Source: JBBRSD01 sp038245725 (GTDB lineage: Bacteria > Actinomycetota > Coriobacteriia > Anaerosomatales > JAAXUF01). Taken from it: a DNA stretch of 42,196 nt. The position numbers were made by a program, and so were the translations under genes. This document shows positions 31,883 through 40,721 of this stretch, one piece after another. The DNA is taken from contig JBBRSD010000012.1 of the NCBI GenBank assembly GCA_038245725.1, positions 1 through 42,196 of the forward strand. The letters run 5' to 3'. The notes under the pieces are model-generated. The model searched no databases. It saw only the letters and a list, made by a program, of their open reading frames with translations, and had not been told where the DNA came from. Within the stretch, counting starts at the first letter, position 1. The number at the start of each line of letters is the position of its first letter.

Positions 31883-32746
31883 ATGACACTCACCGCAGAA
31901 GAACTGCAGGAGATCGAACGTGCGAACGAGTCAGGGCTTCAGCCGGTGATGTTCGTGCACGGGCTGTGGCTGCTGCCGAGCAGCTGGGACAAGTGGCGCG
32001 CTCTGTTCGAGAAGTACGGCTACGCGACGATCGCGCCTGGCTGGCCCGACGACCCGGGCACCGTCGCGGAGGCGCGCGAGCACCCCGAGGTGTTCGCGAA
32101 GAAGTCGCTGAAAGTCATCGAGGCCCACTTCGCCGAGGCGATCGACGCGCTCAAGACCAAGCCGGCGATCGTGGGGCACTCGTTTGGCGGCGTCATCGCC
32201 GAGGAGCTTGCAGGTCAGGGGCTCTCGGCGGGGACCGTGGCGATCGATCCCGCGCCCTTCAGAGGCGTGCTGCCGCTGCCCGTGTCGGCGCTGAAGTCCG
32301 CCGCCGCAGTGCTCTCCAACCCGGCGAACTACGGCCGGGCCGTCTCGCTCACCTTCGAGCAGTTCAAGTTCGGCTGGGCAAACGCGCTCTGCGACAGGGA
32401 AGCCGAGGAGCTCTACGAGACATACCATGTCCCGGGAGCCGGTCGCCCGCTGTTCTCGGCAGCGTTCGCGAACGTGAACCCGTGGACCGACGACCGGGTC
32501 GACACCATGAACCCGGATCGTGGCCCGCTGTTTCTGATCTCCGGTGAGAGAGATAACACGGTTCCGTGGGCGATCGTGAGCGCGGCGTGGCAGCGGCAAC
32601 TGCGCAATCCCGGTGAGACCGAGATCGAGTCGATCCCGGGCCGAGGGCACTCGCTCACCATCGACGCCGGTTGGAAAGAGGTCGCCGAGATGGCGCTGGC
32701 TTTCATCGAGAAGTACGTGCCCGCCAACGCGGCCAGCCGCGTGTGA
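31883..32746 (+). CDS. Alpha/beta hydrolase, 287 aa
   Basis: The ATG at 31883 has GGAG 6 bases upstream and a good promoter further 5'. The oxyanion strand FVHGLWLLPSSW is followed by the nucleophile elbow GHSFGG (Ser100). A late Asp in SGERDNTVP and the terminal His in GRGHSLTID complete the triad. The size and the loop between strand 6 and the cap fit haloperoxidase/lipase-like members. The substrate is unknown. The aldo/keto reductase gene begins 25 bp downstream, so the two may be co-transcribed and act on related carbonyl or ester compounds. Confidence 0.87.
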   Translation: MTLTAEELQEIERANESGLQPVMFVHGLWLLPSSWDKWRALFEKYGYATIAPGWPDDPGTVAEAREHPEVFAKKSLKVIEAHFAEAIDALKTKPAIVGHSFGGVIAEELAGQGLSAGTVAIDPAPFRGVLPLPVSALKSAAAVLSNPANYGRAVSLTFEQFKFGWANALCDREAEELYETYHVPGAGRPLFSAAFANVNPWTDDRVDTMNPDRGPLFLISGERDNTVPWAIVSAAWQRQLRNPGETEIESIPGRGHSLTIDAGWKEVAEMALAFIEKYVPANAASRV

Positions 32747-32771
32747 CGGTTCGAACGACCGGAGGTGACGC

Positions 32772-33632
32772 GTGGGTGCTGAATTGGCCCCCCAGATGAC
32801 GACCGGCAGTGTCGAGTTGCGCTCGCTCGAGGACCGGGTGGAGATCGCGCCGGGAGTGCTGATGCCGCGGCTGGGCATCGGCACCTCGCACGCAGTCGGG
32901 ACCTCGGACGTCGAGCTCGAGGTCGGCGCCGCACTGGAGTTGGGCTACCGGCTGATCGACACGGCCACGGCGTATCACAACGAGGCCGAGATAGGCGCGG
33001 TGCTGAAGACGGCGGGCGTCGCGAGGTCGGAGCTGTTCGTGACGAGCAAGGTCTGGCCGTCCGATCAAGGCTACGAGCAGACGCTGAACGCGTTCGAAGC
33101 GAGCCGCATGCGACTCGGCCTCGACTATCTCGATCTGTATCTTGTCCACTGGCCCAATTCGGAGCTCATGGCCGATACATGGCGAGCCTTCGAGGAGCTG
33201 CTCGAACGTGGCGCTGTGCGCGCCATCGGCGTGAGCAACTTCACCGTCGCCGACTTCGAGCAGCTCGACCAGACCGCCACGGTGCCGCCTGCGATCGACC
33301 AGATCGAGTTCCACCCCTACCTGCAGCGCCCGAAACTGCTCGCGTACGTACGCTCGCGCGGCGTGACGGTCGAGGCGTGGTCTCCTCTGCTCCGCGGCAA
33401 GGTGAAGGGCATCCCCATGCTCGTCGAGATTGCCGCGAGACACGGCAAGACCGAGGCGCAGGTCACTATCAAATGGATTCTCCAGCAGGGCATCGTCACG
33501 ATCCCCAAGACGACTCACGTGGAGCGGCTGCGCGAGAACGCCGACGTCTTCGACGTCTCGCTGACCGCGGAGGAAATGGCCGCGATCGGCACTCTCGATC
33601 GAAACGAACACAAGGTTGAGGAGTGGGAGTGA
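32772..33632 (+). CDS. Aldo/keto reductase family protein, 286 aa
   Basis: The GTG at 32772 has GGAGGTGA upstream. Catalytic residues appear as Asp and Tyr in DTATAYHNE, Lys in TSKVW and His in LVHWPN. The closing NADP-binding segment VTIPKTTHVERLRENADVF is typical of the AKR5/AKR3-type prokaryotic group. The N-terminus (LEDRVEIAPGVLMPRLGIGT) strongly resembles that of the paralogue at 2338-3189, pointing to a duplication within this genome. NADPH-dependent reduction of an aldehyde or ketone is expected. Substrate unknown. Confidence 0.87.
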   Translation: MGAELAPQMTTGSVELRSLEDRVEIAPGVLMPRLGIGTSHAVGTSDVELEVGAALELGYRLIDTATAYHNEAEIGAVLKTAGVARSELFVTSKVWPSDQGYEQTLNAFEASRMRLGLDYLDLYLVHWPNSELMADTWRAFEELLERGAVRAIGVSNFTVADFEQLDQTATVPPAIDQIEFHPYLQRPKLLAYVRSRGVTVEAWSPLLRGKVKGIPMLVEIAARHGKTEAQVTIKWILQQGIVTIPKTTHVERLRENADVFDVSLTAEEMAAIGTLDRNEHKVEEWE

Positions 33633-33638
33633 GGCGTG

Positions 33639-33995
33639 ATGGCGCTGACGAGTAATCCCTACTTCCGGTCCGCCGTCGAGGTCACTCACGATATCGCTGC
33701 GGGCGCGTTTCCAGGAGCGGTGCTGGCGGCCTGGATGATTCGGCGCAGCGTCGCGACCGCACTGCCAAGTGCGCTGCCGACACTGCAAAAGGCTACGGTG
33801 GGCATCTGGCTGATTCTACTGGCCGCGCTGTTCCTCCTCGTGGCGACCGGCGCCTTTCGCCTGAACTACTGGCAGCTCAACGTCCGCTCGGGATTCCTGC
33901 AGATGAAGAAGCGCATGGTGCTGGTCAAGCACACGGCGTTCGTGGTGCTGCTCATCGCCTCGATCGCGATCATGTTCTCGCTGCTGCCTACGTAA
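33639..33995 (+). CDS. Small integral membrane protein, 118 aa
   Basis: The ATG at 33639, one codon after a GTG, follows GAGG. Three or four transmembrane helices are predicted. The helices contain a conserved-looking His (VEVTHDIAAGAFPGAVL) and a late KHTAFVVLLIASI. That His arrangement recalls CopD-like or cytochrome b-like membrane proteins, but the similarity is too weak for a name. The gene starts 6 bp after the aldo/keto reductase stop, so it is probably the last gene of that operon. Confidence 0.65.
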   Translation: MALTSNPYFRSAVEVTHDIAAGAFPGAVLAAWMIRRSVATALPSALPTLQKATVGIWLILLAALFLLVATGAFRLNYWQLNVRSGFLQMKKRMVLVKHTAFVVLLIASIAIMFSLLPT

Positions 33996-34058
33996 CCCGC
34001 CTTCGTCCGCGCCGCATCTCGCCGAACGCCGGCGGCTGCACCGAAAGCGCCCAGCGTC

Positions 34059-34910
34059 TCACGGGTTTCTCCTCCAGGCGCCGCGTATCGCCGACCCCGC
34101 GCCGATCGCCACGTACACCACCACGAGCATCTGCAGCGCGAACCACAGAGACGAACTCACCAGCATGTCTCGGACAAGCAGGACCTCCGCTTTGATCTCA
34201 GACAGCCGAGAAGACCGTGCCGGAGTTCGGTCGAAGCGCACCCCCGCGGAGCCGAGCAGTTGCTCGAACGGAGCCGGATCGCGGACAGGACCATACGACG
34301 TCCCTGGTAGCTCATCGTTCGGCCAGAGGGCCACGACAGCGAAGACTTCCGCGAAGTCCTCGACCGGTCGGTTCGCCCAGGGTTGGCCGGTGTCGAAGAA
34401 CCATGACTGGTTCGCAGGTATGTGCCTGAGCCGCATGAATTCATCGCGCTGCGAGTTGTTGAGGTAGTGCAGGTCGACGTAGTGGCCAATCTCGTGAGCG
34501 ACCGCGTGCCGCAAAGCAGGCCCTTCGACGGCGGATCCCTGCTGAATCTGGATCAGGTTGAGACCCGGGTCGTATTCTCCGCCGCATTGCGGGCACGGCT
34601 CGCTCGTGACTGCGAAAAGGACGGCATGAGGCGGAAGCTGATAGCTGAGGCTGTTGACGGCCATGCGTATCGCCGCGGCTTGGGCCGGCGTTGCGGTGGC
34701 CACGTCGATGCTGGCAGCGCCGGTCGACGAGGCGGCGGTCGCTGGGAATGGCGCGAAGGTGCCGCTCTCGTACCACCGGAAGCCCGCCTGCGCGATCTGC
34801 ACAACGAGTATGGCGACCACCAGCCCGATGGAGATGTAGGAGAACGCCTGCAAGGCGCCGATGACGCCGGCGCCCAGCGTACGCGCGATCCTGTCGGCCA
34901 GCGCTCGCAT
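34059..34910 (-). CDS. Membrane-anchored zincin-type metalloprotease, 283 aa
   Basis: One transmembrane helix lies at about 25-45 and another near the C-terminus (about 255-275), leaving a domain of about 200 residues between them. This domain holds AVAHEIGHYVD (HExxH at 139-143), the zincin metal motif, and a downstream acidic PVEDFAEVFA segment that could supply the third ligand and the glutamate. A CPQC pair at 106-109 might bind another metal or form a disulfide. Family: basic secretory/phage-like zincins of unknown name. The start ATG at 34910 follows GAGAGA. The target is unknown. Confidence 0.72.
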   Translation of the reverse strand: MRALADRIARTLGAGVIGALQAFSYISIGLVVAILVVQIAQAGFRWYESGTFAPFPATAASSTGAASIDVATATPAQAAAIRMAVNSLSYQLPPHAVLFAVTSEPCPQCGGEYDPGLNLIQIQQGSAVEGPALRHAVAHEIGHYVDLHYLNNSQRDEFMRLRHIPANQSWFFDTGQPWANRPVEDFAEVFAVVALWPNDELPGTSYGPVRDPAPFEQLLGSAGVRFDRTPARSSRLSEIKAEVLLVRDMLVSSSLWFALQMLVVVYVAIGAGSAIRGAWRRNP

Positions 34911-35153
34911 GGAGTCTCTCTTTGGTGGTCAGCTCGTGGCTACTTCCAGCCGCTGGTCTCGATCCAGTCGCGAAGCATGCTGAGTTCGGGCACGAGCACG
35001 CGGCAGGCGGCAATGTCGGCGCGCACGTGCTGCGCGACACGCGACTGTAAAGGTTCGTTCCCCCGACTGTGCTGGCGCGCACAGCCCTCCTGCGCTGACG
35101 TCTCACGCTTCCGCGGTCGCCCGCCGATGCCACCATCGAGGGGAGTGACGCTT

Positions 35154-36428
35154 ATGTGGATGGCTCGGTACGCGCACGACACCGACAGACGCGGCGCGCT
35201 CGTCGTGGGAGCGCTCGCGGTTCTCGGCGTCGCGGTGGCGCTGTGCGTCGCAACGCCGACAGCGACTGCCGACGTCGTCCTCGGCGCGGGCGCGCCCATC
35301 GGGTTTCGGCTCTTCCCGGCCGACAACGCGTGGAACGCCGATGTCTCGGCGCTTCCGGTCCAGCGCGATTCGGGCGCGTACCTGGCTCGCATGGGACTCG
35401 CCGCGCATGCTCACCCGGATTTCGGCACCGTTTGGGACGGGGCGGCCATCGGCATCCCGTACGTACTCGTTTCCGGCACGCAGCCCAAGGTCCCGATCAC
35501 GTTCTACTATCCCGATGAGAGCGACCCGGGTCCTTACCCGATCCCGCTCGACGCGCCTATCGAGGGCGGGTCGGCGTCGATCGGAGACCGCCACATCCTG
35601 ACGGTCGACGTCGACAATCACCTGCTCTACGAGGTCTACGACGCGCACTACAACGCGACGCTCGGCCGATGGGAAGCCGGCTCCGGCGCTATCTGGAATC
35701 TCGACAACAACAAGTCCCGGCCGGCGGGCTGGACCTCGGCGGATGCGGCGGGGTTGCCGATCCTGCCCGGCCTCGTTCGATACGATGAGGTCGCGGCCGG
35801 CGAAATCACGCACGCGCTGCGCTTCACGGTCTCGGCGACCCAGCGCGCCTACATCTTCCCGGCCAGCCACTACGCAAGCAGCTCGACCGACCGGCGCCTG
35901 CCGCCGATGGGCCTCCGATTGCGCCTCAAGGCGAGCTACGACATCTCCGGCTTCCCGGCCGATGTCCGGGTCATACTCCGAGCGCTCAAGAAGTACGGCA
36001 TGATCGTCGCCGACAATGGCTCGCCGTTCTACATCAGTGGCGCTCCCGATCCGCGCTGGAACGACGACACGCTGCACGCGATCTCTCAGGTGACGGGCCG
36101 CAACTTCGAGGTCGTGGACACGACCGGCACCGTCCGCCTCGTCCGGCCGACGCCGTCGGTGACGCTCGGCGCCGGAACCGCGCGCCTTCGTGCGCATCAC
36201 ACGCTTGTGCGCGCGGGGAGCTTCTCGGACAGCGGGCGTCGCTCGTGGACGGCCACGGTCAACTACGGAGACGGATCCGGTACGAAGCGGCTCGCTCTGT
36301 CGAGCGCCAAGCGGTTCACGTTGCGGCACAAATACGCCCGGGTCGGGAAATACCGGGCGACCGTCACGGTGCGTGACGACCAAGGGCTGATCGGACGTGC
36401 GAGCGTGCGGGTCGTCGTGCGGCGGTAG
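35154..36428 (+). CDS. Secreted protein with C-terminal PKD-like domain, 424 aa
   Basis: The ATG at 35154 has GGGGAG 9 bases upstream. A GTG at 35145 is too close to that signal. A twin-basic N-terminus and a hydrophobic core end near Ala39 (TATA). Residues 45-320 form a conserved secreted domain that opens with FRLFPADNAWN and contains AGLPILPGLVRYDE and LPPMGLRLRLKASYDI. I have seen such sequences in other actinobacteria, but no function is assigned. Residues 335-424 are a PKD/Ig-like beta domain (WTATVNYGDGSG and RATVTVRDDQG). It should be extracellular. Confidence 0.75.
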   Translation: MWMARYAHDTDRRGALVVGALAVLGVAVALCVATPTATADVVLGAGAPIGFRLFPADNAWNADVSALPVQRDSGAYLARMGLAAHAHPDFGTVWDGAAIGIPYVLVSGTQPKVPITFYYPDESDPGPYPIPLDAPIEGGSASIGDRHILTVDVDNHLLYEVYDAHYNATLGRWEAGSGAIWNLDNNKSRPAGWTSADAAGLPILPGLVRYDEVAAGEITHALRFTVSATQRAYIFPASHYASSSTDRRLPPMGLRLRLKASYDISGFPADVRVILRALKKYGMIVADNGSPFYISGAPDPRWNDDTLHAISQVTGRNFEVVDTTGTVRLVRPTPSVTLGAGTARLRAHHTLVRAGSFSDSGRRSWTATVNYGDGSGTKRLALSSAKRFTLRHKYARVGKYRATVTVRDDQGLIGRASVRVVVRR

Positions 36429-36567
36429 AGCCCGGCCTTACGCCCCCATTGGCTCGATCCATTGTTGCGATACACGGGCGCGCCAGGCCGCCAGGGTGGC
36501 TGGATTCTGAACGCCCTGATGACGGGTACAAGTCATGAGCAAGGCCAACCGGAGAAATGAGGGAGCC

Positions 36568-36948
36568 ATGTTCAAGAACACGCCTTCGTTCAGCAGCTTC
36601 TCGGTCAACGATCTCGAAGCCGCGAAACGGTTCTATGAGGACACGCTCGGCATCAAGAGCGAGGACGGCCCGATGGGCATCACTCTGGAGACTGCCGGGA
36701 CGAGCGGCATCTTCGTGTATGCGAAAGACGACCACGTACCGGCGACGTTCACGATCCTGAACTTCGCGGTGGAGGACATAGACGCGACGGTCGACGAGCT
36801 CAAGGGCAAGGGCGTCGTCTTCGAGAAGTACGACGGCATGACCGACGAGAAGGACATCGCTCGGGGCCTCTCGGCGAATCGAGGACCGGACATCGCCTGG
36901 TTCAAGGATCCGGCCGGAAACGTGATCGCCGTGATGCAACGGCTGTAG
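36568..36948 (+). CDS. VOC-family protein, 126 aa
   Basis: The ATG at 36568 has GGGAG 4-5 bases upstream. The protein opens SFSSFSVNDLEAAKRFYEDTLGI and ends with AWFKDPAGNVIAVMQ, a paired VOC fold. The N-terminal metal-ligand position is Ser rather than His, so it may not be a metal enzyme and could be a binding protein. The stop overlaps the next gene's GTG by one base (TAGTG), so the two are likely coupled. Confidence 0.8.
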   Translation: MFKNTPSFSSFSVNDLEAAKRFYEDTLGIKSEDGPMGITLETAGTSGIFVYAKDDHVPATFTILNFAVEDIDATVDELKGKGVVFEKYDGMTDEKDIARGLSANRGPDIAWFKDPAGNVIAVMQRL

Positions 36949-37877
36949 TGCGACAGTCGATCGTGGCGTGGGCAGCATCAGACATCCCAGACCTGACCGG
37001 CCGAACCGCAGTCGTGACCGGAGCCAACAGCGGGCTCGGGTTCGAGACCGCGAAGGCGCTCGCCGACCACGGCGCCAGCTTGATCATGGCGTGCCGGGAC
37101 GCGGCACGATGCGCCGCCGCTGCAGACCGCCTCAAGAAGCTGGTGCCTGCCGCCCGAGTCGAGCCGATGCTGCTCGACCTCGCGGACCTCGACTCGGTGA
37201 GAACATTCGCCGAGACGTTCGGCGCATCGCACGACGCGCTCGACATCCTCGTGAATAACGCGGGCGTCATGGCGCCGCCCGCTCGACTCGAAACGAAGCA
37301 GGGTTTCGAGCTGCAGTTCGGGACCAACCACTTGGGGCATTTCGCGCTGACGGGCTTGCTGCTTCCCAAGCTGGTGCGTTCGCCCGGTGCCCGCGTCGTC
37401 ACCGTCAGCAGCTTCGCGCATGAGGCCGGGCGGATGGACTTCGACGACCTGCAGAGTCGGCGAGGCTACACGCCGTACGGCGCTTACAGCCAGTCGAAGC
37501 TCGCCAACCTGCTGTTCATGCTCGAGCTCGATCGACGGCTCAAGGCGTCCGGAGCCAGCACGATCAGTGTCGGGGCGCACCCAGGATTCGTGAGCACGTC
37601 CCTGCAGGCAGCGGGGCCCTTCATGGGAGCGAAGCCACTGACGTCGTGGCTGGTTCTCGCAGGCGTGCGGTTGTTCGGGCAATCGGCGAAGCTGGGGGCC
37701 GAGCCGCAGCTCTACGCGGCAACCGCACCGGGAGTCGGGGGCGGGGACTACTTCGGGCCGAGGTACCGAATCGCAGGACACCCCACCGCAGCGACTATGT
37801 CGCCGGAGGCTCAGGACGCGACGATCGCGATGTGGCTGTGGGACGTGTCGGAGGAGCTGACCGGGGTCGCGTACTGA
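36948..37877 (+). CDS. Short-chain dehydrogenase/reductase, 309 aa
   Basis: The NAD(P)-binding motif TGANSGLGFETA is near residue 24, NNAGVMAPPARLE follows, and the active-site YxxxK appears as YSQSKLANLLF after VSSFAHEAG. Length and motif set fit the retinol dehydrogenase/WW-domain oxidoreductase-like SDR subgroup. The GTG at 36948 overlaps the VOC stop. A second GTG at 36963 is possible. It probably reduces a hydrophobic carbonyl compound. The substrate is unknown. Confidence 0.85.
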   Translation: MRQSIVAWAASDIPDLTGRTAVVTGANSGLGFETAKALADHGASLIMACRDAARCAAAADRLKKLVPAARVEPMLLDLADLDSVRTFAETFGASHDALDILVNNAGVMAPPARLETKQGFELQFGTNHLGHFALTGLLLPKLVRSPGARVVTVSSFAHEAGRMDFDDLQSRRGYTPYGAYSQSKLANLLFMLELDRRLKASGASTISVGAHPGFVSTSLQAAGPFMGAKPLTSWLVLAGVRLFGQSAKLGAEPQLYAATAPGVGGGDYFGPRYRIAGHPTAATMSPEAQDATIAMWLWDVSEELTGVAY

Positions 37878-37918
37878 CGGGCGCGGGGCCGCCGAGGAGC
37901 GCGGGCGCAGCGCGAGCC

Positions 37919-38473
37919 CTACCGCAGGTAGGCCAGCGACAGCTGGTCGATCAGCGCGTGAAACGCCTCATGCCGGCCCTCGCCAACAACTTCGCGCTCG
38001 ATTCGCTCGTATCCCTCGTTCAGCTCTGCCTGCATCGGAGCAGGTAGCTCGCGATCGGCCGCATCGAAGCAGTCTGTCTCCTCGCGAAGGATGTGAGCGC
38101 TCAGGAGAGCCGTGTAGTCCGTCATGGCCCCCGCCAGCTCGGCGGTCGCGGCCTTCTCATCAGCGGCCGCACGCGCGGCGGCCGCAGCGACGCGAGTCAC
38201 TCCCTCGCGTCCGTGGGCGTGATCCGCGAGCAGCCCGTGGATTACGGCGTCGGCTGACGCCACGTTGGCGGCTTTCATCGCGGGGAAGAGCAGCTGCTCC
38301 TCCTTTGTGTGGTGGCACTGGTCCACAAAGATGCGAAGGAACTCGATCACGTGCGAGATTTCGTCCGCGGGCACGCGTTCTCCAGCACGGGCGCGTGCCG
38401 CCATCGCGTTCATAACTGCCAGCATCTTGCCCACACCTAAGTGCTCGGACCTCAGGTCCGTGGTTCCGCTCAT
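37919..38473 (-). CDS. Hemerythrin-domain protein, 184 aa
   Basis: The ATG at 38473 follows GAGAGGTGA. The four-helix bundle carries the usual di-iron ligands. His11 is in RSEHLGVGKML, HH at 54-55 with Glu58/Glu59 is in CHHTKEEQLLFPAM, His85 and His87 are in LLADHAHGR, and a last His and Glu are in SAHILREETDCF. Such proteins bind O2, NO or store iron, and some repair Fe-S centres. A tiny frame resembling the start of a DUF542 (ScdA N-terminal) domain lies 186 bp upstream on the same strand. Confidence 0.87.
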   Translation of the reverse strand: MSGTTDLRSEHLGVGKMLAVMNAMAARARAGERVPADEISHVIEFLRIFVDQCHHTKEEQLLFPAMKAANVASADAVIHGLLADHAHGREGVTRVAAAAARAAADEKAATAELAGAMTDYTALLSAHILREETDCFDAADRELPAPMQAELNEGYERIEREVVGEGRHEAFHALIDQLSLAYLR

Positions 38474-38658
38474 ATCGCTCACCTCTCTGGCACGTGTAGT
38501 CGGTTCTTGATGGCTACCCGCAGGTGTGGAATCGTAAGCGACCGGCTTCTGCGGCTTGCCCCCGCTGCTCTTCGGACCGCGCCTGATGACACTGAGTCGC
38601 GGGTTCGGCAACTAGCCCGCGCGGCGCGGGCGAGCGCGGACGGCGGACGCGCCGTACC

Positions 38659-38736
38659 TCACCGGCCCAGCAGCGCGAGGATGTTGGGCAGGTCCCTGGT
38701 GACGATATCGGCCAGCGACGCCTCAGGGTCGCACAT
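38659..38736 (-). CDS. Possible 25-residue ORF resembling the start of DUF542
   Basis: The ATG at 38736 has GAGGA 7-8 bases upstream. The product, MCDPEASLADIVTRDLPN followed by ILALLGR, has a strong GC bias in third positions. SLADIVTRDLPN resembles the first helix of the DUF542/ScdA N-terminal domain, but the frame stops before the CC motif. It may be a remnant or chance. Confidence 0.25.
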   Translation of the reverse strand: MCDPEASLADIVTRDLPNILALLGR

Positions 38737-38820
38737 AGAGCGTCCTCGCCGAGCCGAGAATCTCGCGCCGCCGAAGCTCGTTGCCGCTCGACTCGACGCC
38801 CGCGCGGGAGACGAGGTCGC

Positions 38821-38976
38821 GTGAGGAGTGTCCGCTCAGATCACTCGGACGGCGCAACGGAGTTCGCGGGTATGTACTTCACAGGCATGCTGTGGCTGCC
38901 CAAGTGGAAGTCGGGGCTGCTGGTGGGGGTGGGCGAGGCCGCGGAGTTCGCTGCCCAGGAGATTGCCGGGCGGTAG
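38821..38976 (+). pseudogene. Possible 3' remnant of a gene
   Basis: The frame from the GTG at 38821 encodes FAGMYFTGMLWLPKWKSG and ends in VGEAAEFAAQEIAGR. From about residue 18 onward it has a protein-like composition and high GC3, while the sequence upstream in the same frame looks non-coding. No ribosome binding site is visible. I do not recognise the family. It could be the tail of a deleted gene. Confidence 0.3.
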
Positions 38977-39004
38977 CTCCCTAGAGTCAGAAGGCAGGCA
39001 GTTG

Positions 39005-40264
39005 TTGAATGCGAACCCGGACGACAAAAGGCCGCGGCGAGGCCGCCTGAACGAAAGTCCGCAAGCGACGGCGCTTCGCATCGTGCTCATCTACGCTGCG
39101 GTGGCCCTTCTGTGGATCCTCTTCTCCGACAACGTCGCCAGGGCTCTCTTCCCTGATCCCGATCTCCTCACGCGCGTCGAGAGCATCAAGGGCGCGCTCT
39201 TCGTGCTCGTGACGTCCCTGCTGCTCTACGTTCAGATCCGTGGCGACATCGCGCGGCTCCAATCAGCGGGCGAGCGACTGAGGAGGAGCGAGCAGCACCT
39301 CAGGTGCATCGTCGACGTCTCCCCGGTTCCCATGGCTGTCAGCGATGCCGACGGGAACATCACGCTCGTCAACGCGGCGTATACGTCGCTCCTCGGCTAC
39401 ACGCTTGATGACATCCGGACGTTGTCGGAGTGGTGGCCAACTGCCTACCCCGACCCGGTCTACCGCGAGCAGGTCATCGAAATGTGGGACGCGGAGATCG
39501 AGCGCGGCCAGCGCGACGGCGATGCGTTCAACCCGGTGGAGGTCCGCATCACCTGCAAAGACGGCACCGAGCGGTTCGTGCTCGTGAGTTCGGCCGTGCT
39601 CGACGCGGATCTACCCGAGCAGGTCGTCGGCTTCTACGATCTGACCGAGCGCGAGCTTGCCGAGCGGGCGATAGTGCAGAGCAACGAACACCTCGCGCAA
39701 GTCCTCAAGAACGTGATCGGGCTCATCGGCAAGGTGGTCGAAGCTCGGGACCCGTATACGCGCGGCCACGAAGAGGGCGTCGCGCGGATCGGTCGGCTCA
39801 TCGCCGAAGAGATGGGCTTGTCGGAGACGGAGGTTGACGAGATTGAGGTCGCGGGTCTTGTGCATGACGTCGGGAAGCTCGGCGTTCCGGCGGAGATCCT
39901 CACGAAGCCGGGCGCGCTCTCCTGCGTCGAGTTCGAGCTCATCAAGACGCACCCGCAACTGGGATACGACATCCTCAAGGACGTCGACTTCGGCTGGCGC
40001 ATCGCCGAGGTGACCCTGCAACACCACGAGCGCATGGACGGTTCTGGCTATCCCGACGGGATCGCGGGCGACCAGATCCTGATGGCTGCACGGGTGCTCA
40101 CAGTGGCCGACGTCATCGAGGCCATGGCGTCGCACCGCCCCTACCGCCCGGCACTCGGCGTCGACGCGGCCCTGGCCGAAATCACCTCTCATCCCGACAA
40201 GTTCGACGCCCAGGTCATCGAGGCGTGCGTTCGGCTGCACGAGGCAGGCCGGATCGCGGTCTAG
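39005..40264 (+). CDS. PAS/HD-GYP domain protein, candidate c-di-GMP phosphodiesterase, 419 aa
   Basis: I use the TTG at 39005, with GAAGG upstream. A TTG one codon earlier is equal. Two transmembrane helices (about 25-43 and 63-78) are followed by a PAS domain (about 95-215) and an HD-GYP domain (about 230-415). The HD pair is H287-D288 in HDVGKLGVP, with the conserved Lys present, and HHERMDGSGYP is at 340-350. All expected HD-GYP residues appear intact, so this one should hydrolyse c-di-GMP. The PAS domain probably senses a ligand or redox state. Confidence 0.88.
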   Translation: MNANPDDKRPRRGRLNESPQATALRIVLIYAAVALLWILFSDNVARALFPDPDLLTRVESIKGALFVLVTSLLLYVQIRGDIARLQSAGERLRRSEQHLRCIVDVSPVPMAVSDADGNITLVNAAYTSLLGYTLDDIRTLSEWWPTAYPDPVYREQVIEMWDAEIERGQRDGDAFNPVEVRITCKDGTERFVLVSSAVLDADLPEQVVGFYDLTERELAERAIVQSNEHLAQVLKNVIGLIGKVVEARDPYTRGHEEGVARIGRLIAEEMGLSETEVDEIEVAGLVHDVGKLGVPAEILTKPGALSCVEFELIKTHPQLGYDILKDVDFGWRIAEVTLQHHERMDGSGYPDGIAGDQILMAARVLTVADVIEAMASHRPYRPALGVDAALAEITSHPDKFDAQVIEACVRLHEAGRIAV

Positions 40265-40285
40265 CCGGAGCGATTCCCGCTCCGG
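40265..40285. terminator. Hairpin terminator between convergent genes
   Basis: CCGGAGCG (40265-40272) and CGCTCCGG (40278-40285) form a perfect 8-bp stem with an ATTCC loop directly after the HD-GYP stop. There is no T-run. It probably serves both the plus-strand gene and the minus-strand VapC gene. Confidence 0.6.
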
Positions 40286-40301
40286 GCGTCCCGTGCAACG
40301 C

Positions 40302-40721
40302 CTAGATGCCTCGCACCGCCACCGCTCCAGCAATAGCGCTCGCGAGCCGACGGTCCGCGGTCGCTAGTTCGCAACCGAGCGATACCGCGAGTGCGGCGTA
40401 GGCCGCGTCGAAGGGCGAGATCAGGCGCTGCGCCACGAGCCCAGCTGCGCCGAGCATGAGCCGCCGATCGGGCGGTACCAGGTGCACGTCTGCGTCGAAG
40501 AAGGCCTCGATCGCCTGGGCAACAGCGCCGCCTTGGAGCCGCCGCACAAACACGCCGATAAGCTCGTGCGCGATGAGCGCAGGCGCGACGAGCTGAACCC
40601 GCGATGCGGTGTGGTCAGCGAGAAGCTCAGCCGCCTCGGCGACCCCAGTCTCGCCTTCGGCGAGGAACCACTTCACGACGACGCTGGCGTCAACGACTAC
40701 GAGCGGAGTGTCATCGCCCAT
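40302..40721 (-). CDS. PIN-domain toxin, VapC family, 139 aa
   Basis: The ATG at 40721 lies inside the antitoxin gene (11-base overlap) and has GAGGA upstream. The PIN acidic residues are placed as expected: Asp in VVVDASVVVKWF, Glu in ALIAHELI, Asp in SPFDAAYAALA and Asp in LATADRRL. VapC toxins are Mg-dependent RNases that cut tRNA or rRNA. The partner is the RHH-type protein encoded upstream. Confidence 0.87.
   Translation of the reverse strand: MGDDTPLVVVDASVVVKWFLAEGETGVAEAAELLADHTASRVQLVAPALIAHELIGVFVRRLQGGAVAQAIEAFFDADVHLVPPDRRLMLGAAGLVAQRLISPFDAAYAALAVSLGCELATADRRLASAIAGAVAVRGI

Larger units (their letters stand above)
38474..39004. other. Intergenic region with possible gene remnants
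   Basis: No full gene was found in these 530 bp. Two short frames look coding-like: one of 25 codons on the minus strand (38659-38736) and one of 51 codons on the plus strand (38821-38976). The rest has no ribosome binding site plus start combination and uneven codon bias. The region may be a decayed gene. Confidence 0.45.
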
